From assembly GCA_004764695.1 (NCBI GenBank), contig SMSO01000014.1, forward strand, positions 7,361,125 through 7,425,124: a DNA stretch of 64,000 bases, written 5' to 3'. The notes beneath the pieces are model-generated. The model searched no databases. It saw only the letters and a program-made list of their open reading frames with translations, and was not told the DNA's origin. Made by a program: the position numbers and the translations under genes. Origin of the DNA: Schizochytrium sp. TIO01 (Eukaryota; Sar; Bigyra; Thraustochytrida; Thraustochytriidae). Position 1 is the stretch's first letter. The number at the start of each line of letters is the position of its first letter. Shown in pieces: positions 1 to 11,427 of this stretch.

Positions 1-1027
1 AAAATACGGAGACTCTGTCTAGTGCTAGCAAAGTTGCATCCTCTTCAGGCCTCGTAAGCGTATCAGAAACAGAACTAATCTCTCTTTAGAGGCCAAAATC
101 AATGCATTCTGCCGTTTCTCAAACGAATTAGCAAGGTTGTTGCTCTCCACTATTATTATAAAGAGGCGTTGCCAGAGGAGAAAAGCAGGTACTCTAGGGT
201 CTTGTCTAGCAAAGAAGAGCAGAACCCCAAATTCGTATTGGTTTTGCCCTTAGATCTCCGAACAAACTTTTTTTATTGCAGAGTAGCTTGTACTGTGAAG
301 CGTGCAGAGGTAGTCTAAGAATGATGTTGAACTCAGGAGAAAGAGAAATAGGATGATATTTGAGTTATAGAGGTTTCGGGTCCGGATACAGGCAGTCATG
401 AATGTATAACGTCGGGAGAGCTTGGTTACGTTAGGTTAGGTTAGGCAGTAGCTGTATCTTACTTCAATGGTTTTGTCCTTAGATCTCTGAATGAACTTTT
501 TGGAAGATGTATGTGCTCTCCTTTGTTTCTTGACGCTTTCAACAGTTCGATCTAAATCCGACACCCCATGTGACTTCTCGGACCCTTTCTCAAAACTAAA
601 TTCGCCTACTTGTGCTTTGAGGACCAGTCCAACTTAATCTGGCCCTAAGCAGCGCGTACGGGTGCAACTAGAAGGAGTTTGTGAGTCTTGGAGTACCTAG
701 ATTTTGCCGTTCACTGAGCTTTTCTGTGATCCTATTCCCCACAGCTTTGCTTGTCCACTCCGCTTCACATGTCGTGAAGTAGGTCTCTTTGTCGCTATGG
801 TACCTATGCTGTACACCCACTTCACATGCGACCAGAGAGATATGAACTCGCTGGTCTAGTGTGTATAGCGAAAGCAACCTAGGCGTCGTGGTTAACCAGG
901 CAAATAAGGTCAAATGTTCTGATTCTCGCAACTATGCTTGGACCATCACTTCAAGAAAAGATAGGTTGTGAGAAATTCTAGTAATTTTAATAAAATGCAT
1001 GACGCCGAAGCTTCACGAATATGAAAT
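1..1027. other. gene-free AT-rich host DNA
   Basis: No convincing reading frame is seen. Short open frames here have no ATG start or have unlikely composition. The stretch contains the first copy of a dispersed repeat (about 286-468) that recurs near 18.7 kb and, inverted, near 20.6 and 21.5 kb. Confidence 0.6.
286..468 (+). repeat. dispersed repeat family 1, copy 1
   Basis: This stretch runs from TGCAGAGTAGC through a short TTAGG array to CAGTAGCTGTAT. It matches 18673-18872 almost base for base apart from point changes and the length of the TTAGG array. Inverted partial copies lie at 20573-20735 and 21436-21530. No coding capacity is seen, so it is probably a non-autonomous or decayed transposable element. 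Confidence 0.75.
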
Positions 1028-1098
1028 GCGTCAGTGGTTTAGTGGTAAAATAGCTGTTTGCCATGCGGCTGCCCCGGGTTCGATTCCCGGCTGACGCT
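1028..1098 (+). tRNA. tRNA-Gly (anticodon GCC)
   Basis: A full cloverleaf can be drawn. The acceptor stem GCGTCAG (1028-1034) pairs with CTGACGC (1091-1097). The D-arm carries the A box TGGTTTAGTGGTA, the anticodon stem GCTGT/GCGGC encloses the loop TTGCCAT (anticodon GCC), and the T-arm carries the B box GGTTCGATTCC. There is no intron. CCA is not encoded, as expected for a eukaryotic nuclear tRNA. The T run at 1101-1105 fits Pol III termination. Confidence 0.95.
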
Positions 1099-1100
1099 TA

Positions 1101-1105
1101 TTTTT
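1101..1105 (+). terminator. Pol III T-tract terminator
   Basis: Five T residues begin three bases after the tRNA-Gly 3' end, the usual RNA polymerase III stop signal. Confidence 0.75.
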
Positions 1106-1939
1106 ACCCCTTCTCAGTGCTGCTTTTTTATTACTTTATTTAAATGTTATTTATATATGTAAAAGGTACTAAGTTGATGGTGATTATATAATTTATCACC
1201 TCATTGGTCAAAAGGTACATCTATCAGCAGCGTGACTTGAATAACATAGCTAACTACTTGACATCGTAGTATGGGTATCTTTTGGCTCTCATTTTAAGAA
1301 ATTACTTGAATAAGTTTTTTAAACAAATTCGTTCCTTTTTTTCTAGCCATGCGATGTGGTGGAGATGCTATAGTTTTTAAAAAGAAGAAAAAAAAGCTTC
1401 GACACTCCCAGGGGATATTCTTGAAAACCCGTTAGTTGTTTCCTTGTAAACTCAAAAATTAGACCTTACTACTCATAACATTTAGCTTAGTAAAGTATCT
1501 TACCTTAGCATTGCATATGGGGCCGAATGACAAGGGCTATATATCATATTTGTCACATTAAGCTATATCAAGTAGAGTTAACTCGTCATTTTTGCACCAG
1601 AAACTATTTAATTTTATTTGGCAATTTTGTGACAAAGTAAACTTGATGCTGCTATATTTGAATCAAATCAGTAAAACTTAAAGTTGAGTAAATTTCTTGA
1701 CTTACTGTTTTATGGCACATATGTGCTTTTATTTTCAATAGCAATGAACAAATATGAAAATAGAATCCATGTTGTAGTCACCTATTTTCTTGTTCTTTTC
1801 GTTCCACCTTCCAGGCAATAAGTGGATAATAGTTAGCGAAAGAGAGAGTCTTCTGTTACCGAGATCGAATCAAGTGCTTTGACAAGCACCGACGAAAGAC
1901 CTGAAAAAATTCGAAACAGAATATACTTGTGTATCTAGA

Positions 1940-2430
1940 AGCAGCATTATGTATTAGTAAATTTTGCGAGCATCACTCTAATTATAGCTCACTCAAGGCG
2001 CTTGAAGCTAAACCCTGAGCAGCAAGAGGTTGACTGAGAATAGGAAAGCAAGGGAGTTTGAAAAACGCGTCAAGACGTAAGGAGGCGTTGTGTATTTAGG
2101 CTTATAAAATTAGCGATCTGGTGACCTTAGAGATGAACACCAAGGTGGGTTGATTCGTATTCTAATGAGGAGACTAAAACAGACTTCATCTACCATTACG
2201 CAGAACTCAAGATTTTAACTGGTTTATTCAACCATCTATTTTCGCTGTCCTTACATAATCCCTTCATCTTGTATCACACTTTCATATTTTATAGTCACTC
2301 CCCCCATTATATACAAGTTCTACCAGTTTAAGACTTCTGATAGTGTACCAAGGACTTCAGTGATATCTTGCCCACATGATCTCTTGATTTGTAATCTCAG
2401 CACGAGGGTATTCTGCTCTTTGACTGTTGC
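1940..2430 (+). repeat. decayed dispersed repeat family 2, copy 1
   Basis: Islands of similarity occur in the same order at about 20022-20470 and 20762-21175: a GCAGC/AGAGGTTGACTG block, an AGACTAAAACAGACTT-type block, and an end block with GACTTCAGTGATATCTTG followed by GATTTGTAATCTCAGCACG. Identity is patchy, so these are old copies. Boundaries are approximate. Confidence 0.5.
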
Positions 2431-2604
2431 ATTGTTCTTTTTAAATCAAGGAAAAAGACTTGAAATATGACTGCTCAGGAATTAAACAGCCGCCTGTAAA
2501 AGGTAATATTTTGGATACCAGGGGTATTAAAATTGCTATGCATGAGAATAGTCACCTAGGACAGGATGATATGCGCTACTGCTTTTGTTTAGTGATCGTA
2601 TATC

Positions 2605-2725
2605 GAACATGCTACACATAATTCGTCGCAAAGTAGCACAATAAAATATGCTACATCATAAAATGCTACAATGAAATACGTAGCATCGTATTTTGTAGCA
2701 TGGTTATGTGTAGCACGTCGTGTTC
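2605..2725. repeat. imperfect palindrome rich in TGCTAC/GTAGCA
   Basis: The outer arms are GAACATGCTACACATAA (2605-2621) and its near complement ending GTGTTC at 2725. The inner arms are ATGCTACAATGAAATACG (2663-2680) and CGTATTTTGTAGCAT (2687-2701) around a 6-base loop. The TGCTAC motif or its complement recurs several times between the arms. The stretch could fold into a long hairpin or be a small inverted-repeat element. Confidence 0.6.
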
Positions 2726-3765
2726 TTGTGAATTAAGGTAGACATACTTCTTTGATACGGCTGTACAACATTTAGAAAAGGAATGTTGCATGGTTGTAAA
2801 ATAGAAAGTGCATAAATGTCAATTTAAAGTCTAAACCTCTGTTTTGAACAAAGATACGCAGCTCGTTATATTCGAGCTGTCTCAGCTTGCTTAAAGTTAT
2901 AAAAATGAATGATTTGATAGGATCAGGCTGCTTTTAGTATTAAGCCAACTTGTGAAACTACTTTACTTTGCTTCGATTTTTTCTCCTTTCCAAAAAATCA
3001 AAAAGCAAAATGAGAGATGAAAACAACAAACCCAAAAAACAGAGTGTAGTCAAGTTAATTAAAAATACTCTTTCCATTTCAATGCCCTTTTCACGGCAGA
3101 ATGACTTGCTTGATCTTTGCAAAGGCAAATGTAGTAGCCGTAAGATTCTGAATGATAATGATAAATACGTAGGTCTTGATAATTCTTAAGTTAATAGCCT
3201 ACGATATTCGAGGTTTGCTGACAAGTCAGCACTCCACTCGTTCCTTAGATGTGTCAACAAAATTTGCCCTCACCTTTGTCAGCTGCACTGTGAAAGCTCC
3301 AAGTTGGGCATGAGATATATAATTCTCATTCAGGTCACCGTGAATGTGTAGCAGGTGTGGTCGCAAACTTTCTTTTCACATCTGACGAACTTCTTGGGTC
3401 ACGTCAAGCAACAAGCAATACTATTGAATATAAGAAGAGAGAAGAAAAGACAATCAACAAGAACAAAAATATGATTGAAGTAGTTAAAGACGCTGTGTCT
3501 TCTTTTTGGCTGATAAAAATTTGAGCACTCTATACATTACACCAGGCAGCATGGAATCTGCACCCTTCCCTTAAAAGAGTCCATCTCTGGGCATTGTCAT
3601 GATGCACAGGGGACAAAGGCTTGGTAAACACACACACAGAGGCAAAGCCTTCCATCATGATAGAACAGGAATACCACAGATTCATATTACATCAGGATGA
3701 GCTATATTGGCTTGACCATGTTTACGCACGGGGCGCACGAGACGTTCCATTTGGATGCTTTCTGC

Positions 3766-4956
3766 TTAGATGGAGGGCTCCCGGGAGCGAACCTCGTTGG
3801 CATCAGCGGCGCGGGAAAAGCGAACGAGGAAGGAGGGAGGAGGTACGGGCTGCTTGTTAGCAGACTCAATTACAAGAAGAATCGAGCCAATCAAGAAAGC
3901 CCAAGAGCCCCAGTAGGTAGAGAGGTAAGTTCCGTAGTATTGGCAGCAAATCTCACGTCCCTTCCAGTCATCGAGGAGACCAAAGAAACCGCAAAGCCAG
4001 AAACCACATCCTCCGAGGAAGTTAAAGAAGTTAACCCACCAGCCAATAGCACCAAAGTTGGGTACATACCAGACGTACTGAGTCTCAAGCATCAGAACCC
4101 AACCAGCATAGATGAAACCACACGATCCAACCACCTGAAAACCCCAAATGAAGATATCAGCGACAATCCAGTTCTCAACAAGGATTCCGGCGGCGCCAGC
4201 CTTGGGAAGGTTCAGAGTCACAGAGCACGTAAACAGGCAGGCACCCATGAACTGAGCAGAGGCAGCAGCGGCTCCGGGGTTACTGAATTCAAGTGCGAAC
4301 CATCTCCACTTAGAATCACGGTCCGAGTTTTGACCAGGGTTCTCAGCGTCATATGAGACAAGGTGTGCAAGGTTGCTGTCACCCGTCTTGTTCTTGTTAA
4401 GACCAAGTTTAGAGGCAATGCGGTAACCAAATTCAACAGTGCGGCGAGGGTTAATGGCCTCGAGAACAGCAAAGTACGCACCAAACTGGAAAGAAAGACC
4501 ACCAAAAAATCCACTGATAGCAGGGCCAAGCAACGATGCACGTTCATCATCAGGTGCAGGCGGCCACATAATGAGCCAACCTTGCACCACCCAGAGAATG
4601 GATCCCCAAGTAAACACATGGGCGACCCACCAAGAGATGTTGCCAGGCTCAAATGTCAGCAAGTTGATGTTGATGGGGTGGATTTCGTCAGAGTTGCGGT
4701 CCTCCACAACGGGGTAGCGGTTCTTGCGGTGGTTACGGGTGTGCCAAATGATCTCACCATCAAACTCGCCGGGATAGAAGACCACTTCGTTGGGAGTGGT
4801 CTGTTCCATGCTTGTAATCTTGCCATTGAGTCCGTTCAGGTTAACACCCTTGAGGGACTCTGGACGGTGCTCTTCATCGGAGAGAGGAATACGAACGCCA
4901 GCAGAGCTGCCTTGGCGCCAGACGACTTCGCCTTCAACATCAACTTGACGGCCCAT
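3766..4956 (-). CDS. multi-pass integral membrane protein (host gene)
   Basis: This 396-codon intronless frame starts with ATG at 4956 and ends with TAA. It has about six hydrophobic, Trp-rich segments: near residues 105-130 (SWWVAHVFTWGSILWVVQGW), 145-168, 230-255, 262-295, 302-330 and 343-366. The N-terminal 90 residues and the basic C-terminus (after PVPPPSFLVRF) are hydrophilic. There is no catalytic motif and no signal peptide. The layout resembles uncharacterised fungal and protist integral membrane proteins. Codon use is rich in C at third positions, unlike the flanking AT-rich DNA, which supports real coding. It is the only well-supported protein gene in the left 25 kb. Function is unknown. 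Confidence 0.85.
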   Translation of the reverse strand: MGRQVDVEGEVVWRQGSSAGVRIPLSDEEHRPESLKGVNLNGLNGKITSMEQTTPNEVVFYPGEFDGEIIWHTRNHRKNRYPVVEDRNSDEIHPININLLTFEPGNISWWVAHVFTWGSILWVVQGWLIMWPPAPDDERASLLGPAISGFFGGLSFQFGAYFAVLEAINPRRTVEFGYRIASKLGLNKNKTGDSNLAHLVSYDAENPGQNSDRDSKWRWFALEFSNPGAAAASAQFMGACLFTCSVTLNLPKAGAAGILVENWIVADIFIWGFQVVGSCGFIYAGWVLMLETQYVWYVPNFGAIGWWVNFFNFLGGCGFWLCGFFGLLDDWKGREICCQYYGTYLSTYWGSWAFLIGSILLVIESANKQPVPPPSFLVRFSRAADANEVRSREPSI

Positions 4957-7560
4957 CTTGCTGACTGTCTTGTCTGTTTACCTTGTGCAAAGGCTAGCTT
5001 TCAAGTTCAAGCGGCTTACGACTTGGGGTTTTCTGTGTGACTTTGCCGGAATGAGAGAGTATGCAGTGCGAGCAGCACTTGGTTTCTCTTGTGGCTTTGT
5101 TGGTTTGGCTTTGCCTCGAGGGAGAGGCGTTTGGGGTTTGCTGATGTTGGAGCGTTGCCACTTGCCACGGGTTGGTGCTTTCCCCTTGCAACTTGATGAG
5201 CCTGCTACTATTGAGTTTCAAGGTCATTTATGGCACGAGAAGGGAGACAGTGGTTATTACTCGTGCTTTGCACGCTCCGACACATACTTTTTCTAAAGAA
5301 AAAAGAGAGAAACAATAAAAGAGGACATAGAGAGCGATAGAGAGAGAGAGACAGACAGACATACAGAGAGACATAGAGAGACAGGGAGGAAATTGGATTT
5401 CTAATTTAGGCCTAGAAAGAGGATTTTAATTTTGTTTTTAGTTTAAATATTATAAACAAAAAAGAAAACAAAATGAAAAATGAAGGGAAAAAGGGGGAAA
5501 AAAAGGAAGGGAATAAAACACTATGATGGTGGAACCATGCTGCTAGGGCAGAAAAGGGGTGGAATATAATTTGTAGATTTAAAAAAGAAGGGGAAAAAAA
5601 GGGTTTTAAGAGCAGTTTCCGAGAGAGGGGGAGCAACACAACTTGAGTCGCATCAAGGAGAAGTAAGTTTGGGCAAAGGAAGCGTGTTGTTTTAGCTGGC
5701 CTTGAGTACGCTTCTGGCGCAGAAGAGTGCAGCATGACATTCCTCGTTCCTTATTTTCCAAATGCGAGTTGTAAATCATTTGTTAACAACTTTTCAAAAC
5801 ATTTTATTCATTTAAAAACAAAGTTTAGTCGAGAACTAACAAGAGGAAAACAAAAAAGAGAAACAAGAAAACAATCACTGTCGTCAATTGATGCGACTAG
5901 CATTGCCTGAGAAAAACTAGCACCATTGCGCAAATGCGCAGACTGACTTGGGCACCATTTGCATCCTTACTCTTTACATCAGCCAAGAGAGTGACACCCC
6001 CCCCCCCACCCCGCCTTGGCACAGGGACACCCTGAAGTCGAGCCTCAAGGCAATTTGCATTAAGTAGCATCAAGCCAGATAGACTTGTTTAATTACCAGT
6101 ACAGGTTATGGACGCGCTGCTGCTTGAACTCGCTCCTCCGCACCCGGCGCCTCCTTTGAAGCCGTCGCACATAACAACTAGCATTACATGGTATACTAGC
6201 AGGTTGCTAATGGTAGCAGAAAATGGAATGAGAAAATACTCAGCACACAGCACGTCATTTTATTTCTCCTTTTTTTGCAATCAAAAGTGGTTTCCTACTT
6301 TGTTCCATATTTGGTGATTATAGATTATGATGAACACAAAGAATATTTTTAGATTAAGTTATCTGCACTGGTAAGGCAGCAGTAATAGAAGCACCTGCAT
6401 ACGAATGCAAAGTGTTATATCCATCTCATGGCTGCAGAAATTGAACATTTCCTTCAGTTCGTGTGCGTTGGCTATGCCACCAAAGGTAGCAGCCAGACGT
6501 GGATCTGACGAGCGAGCCAGTTGCATAATGTTCTTTATCTTTTGGGTCTCAAGTTGGTAGCATTCTTGGTTATCGAGGTGATCGGTAGCAGAGTAAGTAT
6601 CTCCTGTCACTGCTAGTAAGAAGTTCATGTCAAGACCCTCCCACTTCTGCTCTATAAAAAGTATTGCCAACTCGGACTCTGATTTTTGAAGAAGCCGAGA
6701 AAAAAAGTTGATTGGAGGCAGTGCGTAGACAGGTGCAGGTCCAACCTAAAGCAAACTGGCCGTGCCATCTGACGTCAGGACCGTGTCTCACACTTGTCTT
6801 CCGTCCCAAAATTTAAAGGCTCTGAGAATGGGCTACTAGCATTTGCTTTCTTTCTTCTCTACTTCGCGGCATGCAACATGCGGCATGCGCTTTTGCCCAA
6901 TCCAAAGCACTTTGCTACCTGTGCTGTGCTACAACTTTGCAGCACCCTTGCCCTTTCCTTTAAAGGAAAAACAATAGATGAGAGCGACTAAATAGGAAAT
7001 CTGCAGATTTCCCAAAACTGCAGAAACCCCGGAACGACACCCTGTAATGTCACCCATCGATTACCCAAAATGTTGCACGTTGCAGCTCCTGTGAAAACTC
7101 TGAAGCCTGGGCGTGTTTGATTTCTGAAAAGTGTTTTCCTAATTGTTCAGATGTAGCTCAGAAGACAATATTGAAGGTTTTGCTGGGTTTGCTGGCGTGA
7201 TGCCAACTGAGGAAACCCAGTTGGCCGGGGATGAAGGGATGACGACAGAGCTGCAAAATTTTGGTCTGCGATTCTTAGACCTCCTTTTCCATGTTGGTAT
7301 AATATGATGCTCAACACTTTATAAAAGTTTCTTGCCCCTTTTCTCATCATCAGTATTAGGATAAACCGAAGTCACGGCGCATTCTTGAGATTGTGCTACA
7401 TACCCAATTTACCCGAAGAATTGACAGCGGAATTGCGGCATGGCGGCAAGATGACATTTTATATAGCGCAGGCACCAACGTGTCTGTTGTGTTCTAAGAT
7501 TGCTTATTGCTGCATTTTTTTTCCTTCTAGCATTTATAACCATCTCCTATTCATTTTTAG
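4957..7560. other. gene-free host DNA downstream and upstream sequence
   Basis: The first 340 bases are the 5' flank of the membrane-protein gene, followed by GA-rich low-complexity DNA (5300-5400), a C run near 5998-6010 and unremarkable AT-rich sequence. A 103-codon antisense frame at 6359-6670 begins with TTG and cannot be supported. Confidence 0.45.

Positions 7561-7600
<40 letters not shown>
7561..7600. repeat. poly(A) run, 40 bases
   Basis: An uninterrupted run of 40 A residues. It could be the tail of a retroposed copy or a simple homopolymer. No recognisable retroelement precedes it. Confidence 0.9.
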
Positions 7601-7601
<1 letters not shown>

Positions 7602-10600
7602 ATAGGAAATTATCTTCAAATTCTTAAGGCATCACAAAGTACTGTCACCAATCAAAGGCTATTCCTGTTATTCGTTTGATTTGGGTGAAACTAAAGTCCG
7701 CAAATATAGCTAGCTATCATGAAAAGCATAGGCTAGCTTAGACTCTACAAAGGCATCTTGTGGTTCTTACTTATCAGCTGTTTATTCCCAATATGAAGAA
7801 TAGCCTGAAGTTTTTTTTAAATTAAAATAGAGAAAGTGCTCATGATTTTTGTCCAGGGTGAACCGCGAGCGAACAGCCGACGAGCAGGGAGGGACAGGCG
7901 AGCAGACGACGAGCAGCGAGGAAGCGAGCGAGCAGACGAGCAAGAAAGCAAGCGAGCAGAGAGCAAGAGAGCATGCGAGCAGACGAACGTGTGAACTGGC
8001 GAGCGATCTGAAGTGATTAAGCGTCTGGGCTAGTAGAGATTTGGTTTCTCAGCGAACGGGCTCGCGGGTGATTTCGTGGGCGGGCCCTCGTGGACGAACG
8101 ACAACTTTATTTAATTAGAAAAAAAGAGTAGGTACTAATATCTAGTAATACACAATTGGAAGACAAAGAATTATAGAAAGCAAAAAAAAAAATTCTTGTC
8201 AAAACAATATGATACTTAGACTAGATAGATTGGTGCTACTTCTACAGTATATGATAAAACAATTGTAGGTTTAACAAAATATCAAACAAAGCTCGAGAGA
8301 GGGAAAAGGGTGAGAAATCTGGAGCAGAGCTTTGACGGCAAGCCAAGCAAGTTTGCCTTGAAGTGTCTATGGATCGGCTATGATAATTGTAGCAGACGAT
8401 GCCTACCCGGAGTGCGAATGGACGCAACTACTTTTGTTCTTTTGTTAAAGACTGTTTATTGCTCCTCCCTGAAACTCAAGCAATTGGCGCGCTGTGCTAC
8501 TTTCGAATCACGTTCATCACTTTGAATTGAAATGGAAAAGGTCCTCCACTGGCTAACTGCTCTGCTACCATAGGCACCATAGGTAGATAGGTAATTTGTC
8601 ATAGTACACACCAACTTTTCAAGTACTAAAAACCACTAATTAGTGCTACTAGGGAAACCATTCAAACTCATTTTCTGATTTGGTTTCAGATCTGTTCGCG
8701 CTGCTAACACCTTTGTGGCAATGAGGGTAACGCGGTAGTACCTTCAAGCCTCCAAGCCGCAAGCACGTTCACGCTGAAGCAAACAATTTCAGTAAACTCC
8801 TCTCCCTATATTGTGATGCAAATACAACCTGTAGGCCGGCCACCTTGCTTATAAATACGCTCTCTGTTTCGTTTATTATTATTATTATTATTATTATACA
8901 CTACATCCATGACAGTATGAACAGAACAGCATTGTCAGCACGCTTTAAGAGACTAAAAAGGAAAGTTAAAAGGTAGAGAACAAAGTCATCCAGGAGCAGG
9001 AGTGCTACCAACCAGCAGAATATGTCCGAGAAACCAGGAGCTCTGCCTATGCTGCCGTTCACACGTGCGTAGCAGATCTCCAGCAGTCACGCGCGTGCAA
9101 AAGTATTATTAGTTAGTTTTTGAAAACAATTTCTTTTAAAATGCTAATTTTAATTTAATGATATCAACACTAAGAATAGGGATAATTAAAAAAGTAATTT
9201 ACAAAATAAAAATAAAATAAAATAAACAGATAAACCAGACATTTAAGTTGATAGAAGTTGAGTGTGCGCGCCTCATATTTGAAAGTAGAATGAATACTAG
9301 TAAAAATTGGGTTGTGGAGAGTGCGCATTTCTCTATACCCAGCCCCAATTTATTGTATGCACAGAACTTCGTAGTTACAGCATAACTTTAGTGCTACTCA
9401 TCGTTGCATTAACAATGTGCTACTCCAGTATTAGGTAGATATTAAAAGCAGGCACCCACCATCTCGAAGAACCTGTGTCACAAGACCCATCCCTCTCCAG
9501 TCATTCTTTTCCTTTTTTCTTCTTCTTCTTTGTACAATCCCATTTTATTTTTAACTTTTAATTAAATTAATTTAAAAGTAAAACAAGCTTTCTTTCTTTT
9601 CAACTTTGGTATAAATGTGTGGGACTGTAGATTAATTATGTTCCCATCTAAAACCTTCATTTAATTTAGCAAGACCACCTACAAAGTCTGTACAATTCCC
9701 TCCAAGGGACACAATTTTGAGGCAAACATATAGGGTCAGACCTTGATGCTTCCCAAGGTAGCGGTAGCCCTGTTATCATTCGTTCGTCCAAAATGCGAAA
9801 ACTAAGGGAAAAAATGGCATTTTTTGGGGGGGGGGAGGGCGTTATTCGAAGATTCTATTGACACTACGATAACACAAAATAGGCGGGTAACCTGTAGCAC
9901 ATCAATCTTATACATTCTTGAAAAAATCATGCGTAAGGAAGAAGGAGAGAAAGGAGGACCATTTAGACAAACAATAGTTCTGTCTTGGTGAATGAATCTT
10001 AAAAAGTATTGTCTTGATTGAATTTCACATTCAGGATCTAGAAAAGTTTACGCTCTATTTTGTTGTCGTCAAAAAGCGAATAGACTCTGATCTCTTCTGA
10101 GTATGTATAACTTATATATCTGTATTGTCATAGCTTAACTATACAGTTGGCTTGAAGAGAATATCAATACGCTTCATTTTAATAGTGGAAGAGAAGAATG
10201 CATTTCGTGCTACATTTTTAATATGAACAAAAACACAACGTCGTTATTGTAATACTGCTTTATTTACTCCACTAGTACCTAGTACTTTCCTGCGTAAATA
10301 TCGCAACAAAGTGGAGGTTTTTGCCTGCACGTGCTAGATAAAAAGAAGGAAACAAGCTATATAAACACTTTAAATGTCATATTATATATGTAAAAAAATA
10401 TTTACGCGACCTGGCACATCAAAAAATCAAAATTGATAAGAAGTGTACTAGTTGACTCGATAATGGCTCTTCGCCTTGCATGAGTAACTACGTACTCTCC
10501 TGCTGGCACTTATGGCATTTACTCTCAATATCTCTTGACCAATTAGTTGAAAAAGATGACTCCTAAAAAGACTTTCAAGCCGTTCAGCTAGAATCAACCT

Positions 10601-10850
10601 ACTCTTGCAATCCACATGTGACTGCTACAAATCATCGTCCCATGGTTGTATGATCGTATTTTTAAAAGGTTTCGAGTGCATACCTACCCTCTTTCTTCCT
10701 TGACTTACCATCTCCCTGGTGTCTTCCGGCAACACCTACATTCTCGTCCGGGCTCCTCCCAGAATCATTTTCCTCGGATGATCTCCTCATCCACAAAATT
10801 ACTTCCTAATAGTCAGTCTTTTAAACGTGCCACACTAGTTATTTGCTTTG
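7601..10850. other. gene-free host DNA
   Basis: AT-rich, no supported gene. It contains a GAGCA/GCGAGCAG-rich purine-biased stretch (about 7862-7985) and an ATT microsatellite near 8867-8896. Confidence 0.5.
7862..7985. repeat. degenerate GCGAGCAG-type tandem repeat
   Basis: The motifs GAGCAG, GCGAGC and GACGAGC follow each other with small changes for about 120 bases, far GC-richer than the surroundings. It looks like a degenerate minisatellite. Confidence 0.65.
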
Positions 10851-10933
10851 CTTTGTTTTGTTGTTTTGTTTTGTTTTGTTTTGTTTTGTTTTGTTTTGTT
10901 TTATTTTGTTTTGTTTTGTTTTGTTTTGTTTTT
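10851..10933. repeat. (TTTTG)n microsatellite
   Basis: About 16 copies of TTTTG with one ATTTTG interruption. It is followed by an ACT/ATT trinucleotide stretch (about 10949-11025) and then by the ACTAAT array. Confidence 0.9.
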
Positions 10934-11031
10934 CAAATTAAGCATTTTACTACTACTATTACTACTATTACTACTATCGCCACTACTAGTAGTAATGGTA
11001 GTAATAATAGTACTATTAACTCTAATACTAA

Positions 11032-11427
11032 TACTAATACTAATACTAATACTAATACTAATACTAATACTAATACTAATACTAATACTAATACTAATAC
11101 TAATACTAATACTAATACTAATACTAATACTAATACTAATACTAATACTAATACTAATACTAATACTAATACTAATACTAATACTAATACTAATACTAAT
11201 ACTAATACTAATACTAATACTAATACTAATACTAATACTAATACTAATACTAATACTAATACTAATACTAATACTAATACTAATACTAATACTAATACTA
11301 ATACTAATACTAATACTAATACTAATACTAATACTAATACTAATACTAATACTAATACTAATACTAATACTAATACTAATACTAATACTAATACTAATAC
11401 TAATACTAATACTAATACTAATACTAA
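11032..11427. repeat. (TAATAC)n hexanucleotide array, about 66 units
   Basis: The unit TAATAC repeats without visible interruption for about 396 bases. All frames stay open on both strands because the unit is six bases long, which produces false reading frames of Asn-Thr, Leu-Ile and Ser-Ile repeats. Confidence 0.95.

Larger units (their letters stand above)
1106..3765. other. gene-free host DNA with decayed repeats
   Basis: AT-rich sequence without a supported gene. The only longer frame (2968-3189, 73 codons) starts with TTG and has low-complexity composition. A decayed repeat copy (about 1940-2430) and an imperfect palindrome (2605-2725) lie here. Confidence 0.5.

Noticed and set aside
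3697-4356. Plus-strand frames of 219 and 225 codons opposite the membrane-protein gene
   Set aside because: Antisense shadows of a strongly biased real gene; composition and hydrophobic pattern support the minus strand.
6359-6670. 103-codon minus-strand frame in host DNA
   Set aside because: It begins with TTG and has no recognisable domain; it could be an exon, but nothing in the sequence decides this.
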